Origin: Deferribacteraceae bacterium UBA6793
GTDB taxonomy: Bacteria > Chrysiogenota > Deferribacteres > Deferribacterales > Geovibrionaceae
Direction of reading: 5' to 3'
Length of the DNA: 53,123 bases
Assembly: GCA_002452405.1 (NCBI GenBank)
Contig: DKFP01000003.1
Coordinates: 1 to 53,123 of the forward strand
Each line of letters opens with the position of its first letter. Position 1 is the first letter of the stretch. This document shows positions 1 to 7,978 of this stretch, piece after piece. Made by a program: the position numbers and the translations under genes. The notes under the pieces were generated by a model. The model was given only the letters and a program-made list of their open reading frames with translations, had not been told where the DNA came from and did not search any database.

Positions 1-2
1 AC

Positions 3-317
3 AGCGGCTGGCACGGAGCTATGGCAGCGGACGGACCAAAGGGACCGAAATACAAGGTAAAGGCTGGCGGACTCTTTCTTGCAAAAAAGGCGGACTGTAT
101 CCTGATCCCGCTTCTTATGGACTGCAAAAGGTTCTGGCGCACACGCAGCTGGGACAACTTTATCATACCGAAACCCTTCTCGCGCGTAACGCTTACCTTT
201 GGCGAGCCGATATATGTTACAGAATCAACAGACAAAGAAACAACTGCCGCGGAACTTTCCGAAGTGCAGAAAAAAATGATGGACGCAACCAGTGCTAATT
301 GTAAAAATATTTTATAA
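3..317 (+). CDS. DUF374 / lysophospholipid acyltransferase-like protein (3' part)
   Basis: The reading frame is open from base 3, so the start lies outside the window and about 104 C-terminal residues are visible. The segment DGPKGPKYKVKAGG matches the conserved DGPxGP block of DUF374 proteins, which belong to the glycerolipid acyltransferase fold. These proteins are often encoded next to waaA and are thought to act at the inner membrane in lipid A or phospholipid acylation. The end overlaps the GTG start of waaA by 26 nt, indicating translational coupling within an envelope-lipid operon. The catalytic HX4D motif would lie upstream of the window and cannot be checked. The family call is fairly firm; the substrate is unknown. 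Confidence 0.75.
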   Translation, partial: SGWHGAMAADGPKGPKYKVKAGGLFLAKKADCILIPLLMDCKRFWRTRSWDNFIIPKPFSRVTLTFGEPIYVTESTDKETTAAELSEVQKKMMDATSANCKNIL

Positions 318-1515
318 CGTTCTGCTTTTCATTCTTATCCCATTTCTGATGCCTATAGGATATCTCATCGCCCTGAAAAAAAAAGAGGACGGAGATTTTT
401 TCGAACGCCTCGGCTTCGTGACCTTTCCCGAACCTCCTGAAAAAAGTATCTGGTTCCACTGCGCAAGCGTCGGCGAGGTACGTAGTCTTAAACCCATAAC
501 AGATATGATAAAGTCGTATTTCCCCGACCTTAAAATAATAGTGAGCACCACAACGGCAACGGGCAAACAGGAGGCAAACCGCCTCATTATGCCCTGTCAC
601 GCATTTCTGCTTCCGCTGGAAAACTCTCTGGCGGTGGCACACATAATCCACTACATGAATGTCAAGGCACTCATAACCATCGACACGGAATTATGGCATA
701 ATCTCATAAACTCCGCGGCGAAACATACAAAACTCTATATGCTCAACGGCAGGATGTCCGACAGAAGCGCAAAAAGCTACGTGCGTTTCAGCTTCGTGTT
801 CGCACCGCTGCTTAAAAAATTTGAAACCATCTTTACCAAAAGCCCGGAGGATACTGAGCGCTTCGCCGCTGTAACAGGTTCCTCTGCAAACATAAAGACC
901 CTCGGAAACATAAAATTTCAGGCGCGCAAACAGAAGCCCGAACCGAAAGAGTATGCATACCTTTCCGGACAAAAAATATTCGCCGCCGCAAGCACCCATA
1001 AAGGTGAAGAGGAAACCGTCGTCGATGCCTTTAAAAAAAGCGGATATGCCGGAAAACTCGTAATAGCCCCCCGCCACATGAACCGCGTTGGCGACGTAGT
1101 TATTATTGCGGAAAAGGCGGGACTCACGGTCAGCAGACTTACGGAACAAAATCCCGATACGCAGGTCATAGTTTCAGACAGGTTCGGAACTCTGGACGAG
1201 CTTTATACCATGGCGGACAGGATATTCGTCGGCGGCTCGCTGGATCAGACAGGCGGACACAACATATACGAAGCGATAATGTTTGAAAAACAGATTTGCA
1301 CGGGTCCGAACATGGCAAATTTCAGAGAGATATTTTCTATTGCGGATAAATATAAAACAGCCGTCACTGTCAGCAGTGCGGATGAAATTGCGAAATATAT
1401 AACAACCACCCTGCCCGCAGCTGACTTCAAAGGTTTTTTCAGCGAAATAGATGCGCAGCAGGAGGGTATAATGGCAGTGATAAAAGGAGTTATTTCAGAT
1501 GTATCTGCTGGTTAG
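292..1515 (+). CDS. waaA: 3-deoxy-D-manno-octulosonic acid (Kdo) transferase
   Basis: A 407-residue GT-B glycosyltransferase that would transfer Kdo from CMP-Kdo onto the lipid A precursor at the cytoplasmic face of the inner membrane. It has an N-terminal membrane anchor (about residues 4-28), the ERLG block with the expected catalytic Glu near residue 38, the FHCASVGE block, and a C-terminal donor-site region containing GGSLDQTGGHN. Length is normal for WaaA/KdtA. The start is GTG at 292, placing the gene inside the end of the DUF374 frame. The usual ETELWPN block reads DTELWHN here, a mild deviation. It overlaps the following acyltransferase by 17 nt. One or two Kdo additions cannot be predicted. 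Confidence 0.93.
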   Translation: MLIVKIFYNVLLFILIPFLMPIGYLIALKKKEDGDFFERLGFVTFPEPPEKSIWFHCASVGEVRSLKPITDMIKSYFPDLKIIVSTTTATGKQEANRLIMPCHAFLLPLENSLAVAHIIHYMNVKALITIDTELWHNLINSAAKHTKLYMLNGRMSDRSAKSYVRFSFVFAPLLKKFETIFTKSPEDTERFAAVTGSSANIKTLGNIKFQARKQKPEPKEYAYLSGQKIFAAASTHKGEEETVVDAFKKSGYAGKLVIAPRHMNRVGDVVIIAEKAGLTVSRLTEQNPDTQVIVSDRFGTLDELYTMADRIFVGGSLDQTGGHNIYEAIMFEKQICTGPNMANFREIFSIADKYKTAVTVSSADEIAKYITTTLPAADFKGFFSEIDAQQEGIMAVIKGVISDVSAG

Positions 1516-2374
1516 GGCGCTTTTCGCCGTATCGTCCCTCTTTTCGCTGAATGCACTGAGGCGCGCAGGTATGGCGCTTGGTACTTTCTATTACCATTTA
1601 AGCCCGTCCCGCCGCAGAGTAGCGGAAAAGAACGCGGAAATTATCGGCGTCAAAGACCCGAAAGCCGTTGCGAAAAGCTCTTTCCGTCACAGCTTTGCCA
1701 CCTTCGCCGAATCCATGTACAGCCACAGGATAACCGCAGAACAGGCAAAAGATATCGAGGTCGAGTACATCTCCGGCGCGTCCATAAACACATCAAAAGG
1801 CTATTTCCTCATCACAGCCCATATGGGCTGCTGGGAGCTGGCAGCAATCTACTTCACAATCCTGTTCAACACAAAATGCGGCGTTATCGGGCGAAAGATG
1901 AAGAACAGCAGGATAAACGATTTCCTTGTGAGGCAGCGCGAGAATGAAAACCTCATCCATATAGGTCACAGGCAAGTAGCGGAGATGGTTCCCGAACTGC
2001 TGGAAAACGGAATTAACGTCGGTTCGCTCCTTGACCACTCGGCAGTGCAGAAGGACAGTATTTTCGTACCCTTCTTCGGTCAGAAAACAACCTTTATCAA
2101 AGGCATCCCCATGCTCGCAGTCCGCAGGAACGTGGACATACAGCCGGTTTTCCTGATACGCACCGAAAAATCATACAAAATGATAATCTATCCCCGTATA
2201 TCGCCGGACATGAGCCTGAAACCGAAAGAGAGGATTTACGACACGGCACGCAGGGTCAACGAAGTGTACGAGGACATCATCAGAAAATATCCCGACCAGT
2301 GGTATCTGCTGCATAAAAGATTTAAGAAGATAATGAACGACGAAGGAAAAGTTACAGATACTTTTTACCGATAA
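1499..2374 (+). CDS. LpxL/HtrB-family lipid A acyltransferase
   Basis: A 291-residue protein of the lysophospholipid acyltransferase superfamily. The HMGCWE sequence near residue 108 fits the HX4(D/E) catalytic motif of LpxL/LpxM enzymes, which add a secondary acyl chain to Kdo-lipid A at the inner membrane. The N-terminus is hydrophobic, as expected for a membrane-anchored enzyme. The ATG at 1499 lies inside the end of waaA, preceded by an AGGAG about 10 nt upstream. Position directly after waaA supports action on Kdo-bearing lipid A. The chain transferred, and whether it is LpxL- or LpxM-like, cannot be told from sequence. The 3' end overlaps the convergent membrane-protein gene by 23 nt. 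Confidence 0.88.
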   Translation: MYLLVRALFAVSSLFSLNALRRAGMALGTFYYHLSPSRRRVAEKNAEIIGVKDPKAVAKSSFRHSFATFAESMYSHRITAEQAKDIEVEYISGASINTSKGYFLITAHMGCWELAAIYFTILFNTKCGVIGRKMKNSRINDFLVRQRENENLIHIGHRQVAEMVPELLENGINVGSLLDHSAVQKDSIFVPFFGQKTTFIKGIPMLAVRRNVDIQPVFLIRTEKSYKMIIYPRISPDMSLKPKERIYDTARRVNEVYEDIIRKYPDQWYLLHKRFKKIMNDEGKVTDTFYR

Positions 2375-3080
2375 AAGCGTTAACCACCGTTCCGCATACA
2401 AGATACAACAGACCAAGACTTCCCAATGCTGTTATCAGAAAAATGCACCACAAAAAAACGTACATCGAAGGATAAGGAATAATCAGCGACAAAAGCCCCT
2501 TTCCGCTGCGGAAAAGAAATTCCGAATCCACACCGAATATTGATTTATGCAGAAAATTCAGAAACTTATCAAACCCGTAAAAATAAAGAACCGCCGTGAA
2601 GGCGGTAAAAACATACGATAATGTGCGGGCTGTCTGCCGCCAGGAACAGGTGCGCACCTTCGCCGTCACCATATAGGCGCAGACGAGCACCACAAGAAGC
2701 AGAAACGGGCGATACATTCTTTTAACAAAATTCAACATATCCGACATGCCGGAAAGACTCTCCGCCTCAGCGGAATCCAGAAACAGACGACGGTTACCGT
2801 CGCTGTCAGTATAGGTCAGCTTCCCAAGCCCTTCCCCGCCATTCTCAATCCGTTTCAGGAGGTTATGGAAAAGGCTTATCCCCTGACCTGAATCCGCCGA
2901 GGCGAAGATAGTATATCTCCTGTCCGACTGCGCGCGCTTCTGTATCTGCCCGCCTATGTCAGCTGTGACATAGGCGAGCGGGTAGTAAAAGTCATTTGAA
3001 TAACAGATGTACCACGACGAAATAACTGCAAAGTATGAAATCGAGAGGATCAGCAACAAGTTCGCCGCAGCTTTTTTCAT
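2352..3080 (-). CDS. DUF1461-like integral membrane protein
   Basis: A 242-residue protein with an N-terminal membrane segment (about residues 5-27), a polar region to about residue 120, then three further membrane segments near 125-143, 157-172 and 205-235. The order of these parts and the block FLHKSIFG...SLIIPYP resemble the DUF1461/TIGR01906 family, which carries an FH-x-FF region followed by a P-containing stretch. That match was made by eye and is moderate. No enzymatic motif is visible and the family has no established function. Translation probably follows from the small upstream membrane ORF, whose stop lies 3 nt before this ATG. The gene is convergent with the acyltransferase and the two overlap. 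Confidence 0.6.
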   Translation of the reverse strand: MKKAAANLLLILSISYFAVISSWYICYSNDFYYPLAYVTADIGGQIQKRAQSDRRYTIFASADSGQGISLFHNLLKRIENGGEGLGKLTYTDSDGNRRLFLDSAEAESLSGMSDMLNFVKRMYRPFLLLVVLVCAYMVTAKVRTCSWRQTARTLSYVFTAFTAVLYFYGFDKFLNFLHKSIFGVDSEFLFRSGKGLLSLIIPYPSMYVFLWCIFLITALGSLGLLYLVCGTVVNAFIGKKYL

Positions 3081-3083
3081 CCG

Positions 3084-3182
3084 TTATCTTTTCCTTCCGA
3101 AGGTAAAATATACTGTCAGACACACACCCGCTGAAATGCAGGCGAGTAAAAGTACCATTAAAGGCGACATAGTAGATATCAT
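3084..3182 (-). CDS. Small membrane protein (32 aa), unrecognised
   Basis: A 32-codon frame beginning MISTMSPLMVLLLACISA and ending in FGRKR encodes a single membrane span with a basic C-terminal tail, as in many single-span small membrane proteins. A GAGGAG lies 7-8 nt before the ATG at 3182, and the stop lies 3 nt before the start of the DUF1461-like gene. That spacing suggests a two-gene operon. A competing ATG at 3186 opens another frame that runs into the next gene and looks like a shadow. No family was recognised. Confidence 0.5.
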   Translation of the reverse strand: MISTMSPLMVLLLACISAGVCLTVYFTFGRKR

Positions 3183-3240
3183 GCATAGCTCCTCGCCGCC
3201 GGAACAAGCCGGACGGCTCATAACGAAATAACGGGGACAC

Positions 3241-3534
3241 ATGTTTTTATGTTTAATTATACCACCAAAATTTAAAATATTGTTATTTTTATGCGCGTAG
3301 GGTTTACAACAGGGAAAAATCCTTGAATTACCATTGCAAATGTGCTTTTAATAGAGTTTTCCCGAACAGCGTTCGGTTAAGGAATCCTCAGCCTCATAAA
3401 TAATGAGACTGCTTCGGGACAAGCCCTCGCAGAGGCGGCTATCCGTCATCGCGAGGAGCACAGCGACGCGGCGATCTCAATGCTGCGGATACTGTGCCGT
3501 ACGATGTTCAGAACTCATTGTTTAGGAGTAAAAA
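3241..3534. other. Intergenic region before argD
   Basis: This stretch separates the leftward membrane-protein operon from argD. Its left part is A+T-rich and could hold promoters for both directions, though no clear -35/-10 pair was found. Its right part carries copy A of the dispersed repeat (3404-3479). The argD ribosome binding site (AGGAG) lies at the right edge, about 6 nt before the ATG. Confidence 0.6.
3404..3479. repeat. Dispersed intergenic repeat, copy A
   Basis: An element of about 76 bp, bounded by TGAGACTGC on the left and GCGATCTCA on the right, which form an imperfect terminal inverted repeat. The interior contains CCTCGCAGAGGCGG and CATCGCGAGGAGCACAGCGA. Related copies occur at 5634, 7841, 11896, 18147 and 23562, with a partial one near 53047. 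It encodes nothing and may be a REP- or MITE-like element. Confidence 0.75.
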
Positions 3535-4704
3535 ATGTCCGCAATTTTTCAGAACTACGCGCGGTATCCTCTCTCCTTCGTTAAGGGCGAAGGCGCAAGG
3601 CTTACCGAGTCAGACGGCAGAACATTTCTGGATTTCGGGTGCGGAATCTCCGTGGTGAACCTCGGACACTGCCACCCGCATGTAACAAAAGCCATTCAGA
3701 AACAGGCTGAAACACTCATCCACACGTCAAACCTGTATCACAACCCCATTCAGGAACAGCTCGCGGACAGGCTGAGCCGATGTGGTTTCGGTGGCGATCT
3801 TTTCTTCTGCAACTCCGGCGCTGAGGCGAACGAAGCGGCGCTTAAAATAGCAAGGATATACGGAAACAAAAAATACGAAGGGAAGAGAAACAGAGTAATA
3901 ACTCTGCAAAACTCCTTCCACGGCAGAACATATATGACCCTTTCCGCCACAGGACAGGAAAAGGTTAAGAAAGGCTTCGAGCCTACGATGGACTGCTTCG
4001 TCCATATTAAACAGAACGACTTCGGCGAGTTTCTCAGCGAAGTTAAAAAGGGCGACGTGGCAGCCGTGATGCTGGAACTCATACAGGGCGAAGGCGGGCT
4101 GGAACTCATTTCCAGAGACTTCCTCGTTGAGGTTTCAGAATACTGTGCGAAATACGACATCCTGCTCATTCTCGACGAGATACAGACAGGTTTCGGACGC
4201 ACCGGAGACATCTTCGCATACAAACACTTCGGCATAACGCCGGACATCATCACCATGGCGAAGGGCATAGCCAACGGTATACCCATGGGCGCAGTGATGG
4301 CACGCCACGATGTTGCGGAATATCTCTCCGCCGGTACCCACGGCAGCACATTCGGCGGCGGCTATCTGGCATGTGCCGCGGCGATGGCTGTTCTTGACGT
4401 TATGACAGCGAAAGGCTTCATGCAGGACGTGCGCGAAAAGGGCGACTATTTCATCGGCAAACTGAACGAAATATTCTATCAGACGGAAGTGACCGTCCAC
4501 GGCACAGCCCTTATGTCCGGTATAAAAGTTCCGGGCAGACAGAAGGAATTTATAGAAAAATGCATGAACAACAACCTTATCGTCATTCCGGCAGGAAACG
4601 ACGTGATAAGAATATATCCGCCCCTTACGGTGACATATGAAGAGCTTGACGAAGGTCTGGCGCTCATAAAGAAATCAGCAGCCGAAATGGGCATAGGTGA
4701 GTGA
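3535..4704 (+). CDS. argD: Acetylornithine aminotransferase
   Basis: A 389-residue class III PLP-dependent aminotransferase. It would convert N-acetylglutamate semialdehyde to N-acetylornithine in arginine synthesis in the cytoplasm. Visible landmarks are FCNSGAEANEAALKIAR, the HGRT segment, LDEIQTGFGRTG and MAKGIANGIPMGA, whose Lys should bind PLP. Length is normal. The ATG at 3535 follows an AGGAG. It is followed at once by argF, whose ATG begins two bases after this stop, and argG comes shortly after, so this is an arginine cluster. Some ArgD enzymes also act as succinyldiaminopimelate aminotransferase; that dual role is possible but not shown. Confidence 0.93.
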   Translation: MSAIFQNYARYPLSFVKGEGARLTESDGRTFLDFGCGISVVNLGHCHPHVTKAIQKQAETLIHTSNLYHNPIQEQLADRLSRCGFGGDLFFCNSGAEANEAALKIARIYGNKKYEGKRNRVITLQNSFHGRTYMTLSATGQEKVKKGFEPTMDCFVHIKQNDFGEFLSEVKKGDVAAVMLELIQGEGGLELISRDFLVEVSEYCAKYDILLILDEIQTGFGRTGDIFAYKHFGITPDIITMAKGIANGIPMGAVMARHDVAEYLSAGTHGSTFGGGYLACAAAMAVLDVMTAKGFMQDVREKGDYFIGKLNEIFYQTEVTVHGTALMSGIKVPGRQKEFIEKCMNNNLIVIPAGNDVIRIYPPLTVTYEELDEGLALIKKSAAEMGIGE

Positions 4705-4705
4705 T

Positions 4706-5629
4706 ATGAAAAAAGACTTTTTAACCCTCAGAGACTGGAGCGCAGAAGACCTTAAAGAGATGATTCAGACCGCTGTCAGACTGAAAGCGGAAAATAAAAA
4801 TAACGTGCGCCATCACCACCTTGAGGGTAAGAAACTGGCGATGATATTTGAAAAGCCCTCAACAAGAACAAGGGTCTCCTTTGAAACGGGCATGTACGAG
4901 CTGGGCGGCTATCCGCTCTATCTCAGCTCAAACGACATACAGCTCGGCAGAGGCGAAACCATAAAAGATACCGCGCGCACCCTTTCAAGATACGTTGACG
5001 GCATCATGATACGCACCAAGGGACACGAAATAATTGAAGAACTGGCGCAGTATGCATCCGTACCCGTCATAAACGGTCTCACGGACGATTTTCACCCCTG
5101 TCAGGTGATGGCTGACCTCCAGACCATCTACGAGTACAAAGGGCACTATAACGTCAAAGTAGCGTTCATAGGCGACGGCAACAACATGGCTCAGTCATGG
5201 CTGTACGGCGCGGCGAAGTTCGGCATAGACATCAGCGTTGCTTCACCCGAAGGCTACGAGTGTAAAAAGCACGTTTATGACGAAGCGAGGAAGACAGCGG
5301 AAACCACCGGTGCTAAAATAGAACTGGTGCGCGATCCCTACGATGCCGTTAAAGGTGCGGACTTCATCTATACAGACGTATGGGCAAGCATGGGACAGGA
5401 AGACGAAAAAGAGGCACGCAAAAAGATTTTCAAAGACTATCAGGTCAATGCGGCGCTTATGGCGGCAACGGGAAAAGAGACGCTCTTCATGCACTGCCTG
5501 CCTGCGTACAGAGGGCTTGAGGTCACAGAGGACGTGCTTGAAGGCAGCATGTCGATAATATGGGACGAGGCGGAGAACAGGCTCCACGCCCAGAAAGCCA
5601 TCATGCTCAAAGTGATGGGCGGAAAATAA
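4706..5629 (+). CDS. argF: Ornithine carbamoyltransferase
   Basis: A 307-residue enzyme that would join carbamoyl phosphate and ornithine to give citrulline. It shows the carbamoyl-phosphate-binding STRTR motif near residue 48, the HPCQ motif (DFHPCQVMADLQT) near residue 130, and the HCLP motif (MHCLPAYRG) near residue 264. An in-frame GTG at 4697 would add three residues, but the ATG at 4706 has a GGTGAG about 5 nt upstream and the resulting N-terminus, MKKDFLTLRDWS, is typical. It lies directly after argD and is almost certainly co-transcribed with it. Length is normal for anabolic enzymes. Confidence 0.94.
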   Translation: MKKDFLTLRDWSAEDLKEMIQTAVRLKAENKNNVRHHHLEGKKLAMIFEKPSTRTRVSFETGMYELGGYPLYLSSNDIQLGRGETIKDTARTLSRYVDGIMIRTKGHEIIEELAQYASVPVINGLTDDFHPCQVMADLQTIYEYKGHYNVKVAFIGDGNNMAQSWLYGAAKFGIDISVASPEGYECKKHVYDEARKTAETTGAKIELVRDPYDAVKGADFIYTDVWASMGQEDEKEARKKIFKDYQVNAALMAATGKETLFMHCLPAYRGLEVTEDVLEGSMSIIWDEAENRLHAQKAIMLKVMGGK

Positions 5630-5633
5630 ATAC

Positions 5634-5698
5634 AGACTGTCGCGCCTTCGGCTCGCAGAAACGTCATTGCGAAGAGCGTAAGCGACGTGGCATTCTCA
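5634..5698. repeat. Dispersed intergenic repeat, copy B (short)
   Basis: A shorter, diverged copy of about 65 bp, starting CAGACTGTCGC and ending GTGGCATTCTCA, with CATTGCGAAGAGCGTAAGCGA in its right half. It fills nearly all of the argF-argG gap, so an argF-argG transcript would carry it as a folded spacer. Confidence 0.6.
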
Positions 5699-5728
5699 TA
5701 GAAAACACAATTTTTTCGGAGGAACAAA

Positions 5729-6940
5729 ATGGCAAAAGATAAAGTTGTTCTCGCCTATTCCGGCGGTCTGGACACATCAGTTATCCTGAAATGGCTCCAG
5801 CTTAAAGGCTACGACGTCGTTGCATACGTCGCCGACCTCGGTCAGCTTCCCGACGTTGAGGCTATCAAAGAAAAAGCCATGAAATCCGGCGCGGTGGATT
5901 TCTACGCTCTCGACCTTAAAGAGGAGTTCGTTGAAGATTTCGTTTTCGAAGCGGTTAAATTCAACGCCGTTTACGAAGGCAGATATCTGCTGGGTACCTC
6001 CCTCGCACGCCCCATCATCGCAAAGGGCATGGTTGAGGTAGCGGAAAAAACAGGTGCAAAATTCCTTGCACACGGCGCAACAGGCAAAGGAAACGATCAG
6101 GTTCGTTTCGAACTGACTGCCGCCGCTCTCAACCCTGAGCTTAAAACCATCGTTCCGTGGAGAATGCCCGAATTTTTCAACGTTATCAAAGGACGTAAAG
6201 AGGCTATGGACTTCGCCCACGAACACGGCATACCCGTTAAGGCGACTGCGGACAAACCCTGGAGTTCCGACGACAACCTGCTCCACATCAGCTTTGAAGC
6301 GGGTATCCTTGAAGACCCGTCAAAACGTCCGCCCGCAGACATGTTCGAATATACGGTTGACCCCAAAAATGCTCCCGACGAAGCTGAGGTCATCGAACTG
6401 AAATTCGAAAAGGGAGTGGCTGTAAAACTGAACGGCAAAAAATACTCTCCGGCAGAAATGCTGAAAGAGCTTAATAAAATAGGCGGAAAACACGGCATCG
6501 GACGTATCGACATGGTTGAAAGCAGATACGTCGGCATGAAGTCCCGCGGCGTGTATGAAACACCCGGCGGAACAATACTTTATGCTGCACACCGCGACCT
6601 TGAGGCGCTTACTCTTGACGCGGGCACCATCAACCTTAAAGAAACTCTTATGCCCAGATTCGCCACACTGGTTTACAACGGCTACTGGTACAGCCCCGAA
6701 ATGGACTGCCTCCGCGCGCTGCTTGACGAAAGCCAGAAATTTGTCACAGGCAAGGTGAGACTCGAACTTTACAAAGGCAACGTCACATGTATCGGACGCG
6801 AGTCCAAATACTCGCTGTACAACCAGCTTGTTGTTTCCATGGAAGACGATTCAGGCGCATACAACCAGACGGACGCTGTGGGCTTCATAAAGCTCCACGC
6901 ACTCCCTCTGAAAGCTCACGCCGCCAGAGCAAAGAAATAA
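5729..6940 (+). CDS. argG: Argininosuccinate synthase
   Basis: A 403-residue enzyme that would condense citrulline with aspartate using ATP, giving argininosuccinate. The N-terminal PP-loop AYSGGLDTSVILKWL is the ATP-pyrophosphatase signature. The segments HGATGKGNDQVRFE and the later EAGILEDP and KSRGVYETPGGT blocks are typical of ArgG. Length is normal. The ATG at 5729 follows a GGAGG-type ribosome binding site. It completes an argD-argF-argG series; argH is not in the window. glyQ follows 13 nt downstream and is probably co-transcribed. Confidence 0.96.
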   Translation: MAKDKVVLAYSGGLDTSVILKWLQLKGYDVVAYVADLGQLPDVEAIKEKAMKSGAVDFYALDLKEEFVEDFVFEAVKFNAVYEGRYLLGTSLARPIIAKGMVEVAEKTGAKFLAHGATGKGNDQVRFELTAAALNPELKTIVPWRMPEFFNVIKGRKEAMDFAHEHGIPVKATADKPWSSDDNLLHISFEAGILEDPSKRPPADMFEYTVDPKNAPDEAEVIELKFEKGVAVKLNGKKYSPAEMLKELNKIGGKHGIGRIDMVESRYVGMKSRGVYETPGGTILYAAHRDLEALTLDAGTINLKETLMPRFATLVYNGYWYSPEMDCLRALLDESQKFVTGKVRLELYKGNVTCIGRESKYSLYNQLVVSMEDDSGAYNQTDAVGFIKLHALPLKAHAARAKK

Positions 6941-6953
6941 CGGAGATAAGCTA

Positions 6954-7823
6954 ATGTATTTTCAGGACGTAATACTGAAACTTCAGAGATTCTGGGCTGA
7001 TCAGGGCTGTATAGTGTATCAGCCGTACGATATAGAAGTGGGCGCGGGTACTTTCAACCCCGCAACCTTCCTGCGCTGTCTGGGACCGGAACCGTGGAAC
7101 GTTTGCTATGTTGAGCCCAGCCGCAGACCCACAGACGGCAGATATGGCGAAAACCCCAACAGACTTCAGCACTATTACCAGTTTCAGGTCATCCTGAAAC
7201 CGTCGCCCGACAATATTCAGGAGCTTTACCTTGAGTCCCTGAAACAGCTCGGCATAGACAAGACAGAACACGACATCCGCTTCGTTGAGGACGACTGGGA
7301 ATCACCCACCTTAGGCGCATGGGGACTTGGCTGGGAAGTATGGCTGGACGGTATGGAGATTACACAGTTCACATATTTCCAGCAGGCTGGCGGTATCGAC
7401 CTGAAACCGGTTTCAGGCGAAATCACCTACGGTCTGGAGCGTATCACCATGTACCTTCAGGGCGTGGAATCAGTATATGACCTTAAATGGAACGACAAGA
7501 TAACCTACAGAGACGTTTACCACGCCAACGAGGTTCAGTATTCCGCCCATAACTTTGAACATGCGGACACGGATATGCTGTTCAAACTATTCGATATGTA
7601 TGAAAACGAATGTAAAAGGCTGAACGGAGTAAACCTGCCCCTTCCGGCGTATGACTACTGCCTGAAATGCAGCCACACATTCAACCTTCTGGACGCAAGA
7701 AGCGCAATCTCCGTTACGGAACGCACAGGCTACATAGCCCGCGTGCGCAATCTGGCGAAGATATGCGCCGAAAACTATCTGAAACACAGAGAGGAACTCG
7801 GTTTTCCCCTTCTGGGAAGATAA
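6954..7823 (+). CDS. glyQ: Glycine--tRNA ligase alpha subunit
   Basis: A 289-residue catalytic alpha subunit of the bacterial alpha2-beta2 glycyl-tRNA synthetase, which charges tRNA-Gly in the cytoplasm. It has the family-typical opening (FQDVILKLQRFWADQGC), VEPSRRPTDGRYGENPNR, FEDD-like and ITYGLERITMY segments of the class II catalytic core. Length is normal. A GGAGAT precedes the ATG. The beta subunit gene glyS, which usually follows directly, is not here: the gene is followed by a repeat, a terminator and a beta-lactamase gene. The beta subunit must be encoded elsewhere. Confidence 0.96.
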   Translation: MYFQDVILKLQRFWADQGCIVYQPYDIEVGAGTFNPATFLRCLGPEPWNVCYVEPSRRPTDGRYGENPNRLQHYYQFQVILKPSPDNIQELYLESLKQLGIDKTEHDIRFVEDDWESPTLGAWGLGWEVWLDGMEITQFTYFQQAGGIDLKPVSGEITYGLERITMYLQGVESVYDLKWNDKITYRDVYHANEVQYSAHNFEHADTDMLFKLFDMYENECKRLNGVNLPLPAYDYCLKCSHTFNLLDARSAISVTERTGYIARVRNLAKICAENYLKHREELGFPLLGR

Positions 7824-7840
7824 CAGTCCTTTAGAAAATG

Positions 7841-7915
7841 TGAGATCGCCGCGTCGCGGTGCTCCTCGCGAAGACAACCCCGTCTCTGCGAGGGTTTTAA
7901 CCCGAAGCAGTCTCA
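7841..7915. repeat. Dispersed intergenic repeat, copy C
   Basis: About 75 bp bounded by TGAGATCGC and GCAGTCTCA, in the opposite orientation to copy A. The interior has GCTCCTCGCGAAGAC and CTCTGCGAGGG. It lies between glyQ and the terminator at 7943. Confidence 0.75.
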
Positions 7916-7942
7916 TTGGTTTCAACAAAAAACTTTACCTAC

Positions 7943-7972
7943 GGGGCTGCCGCAAAACGGCAGTCCCTTTTT
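7943..7972 (+). terminator. Rho-independent terminator after glyQ
   Basis: A 10-bp stem with one G-T pair (GGGGCTGCCG paired with CGGCAGTCCC), a CAAAA loop and a TTTTT tract. It ends only six bases before the beta-lactamase ATG, so it may end argG-glyQ transcripts and isolate, or attenuate, the beta-lactamase gene. Confidence 0.8.
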
Positions 7973-7978
7973 ACTATT

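Noticed and set aside
7916..7978. Longer N-terminus for the beta-lactamase
   Set aside because: The extension would run through the terminator hairpin and displace a clear signal peptide from the N-terminus.
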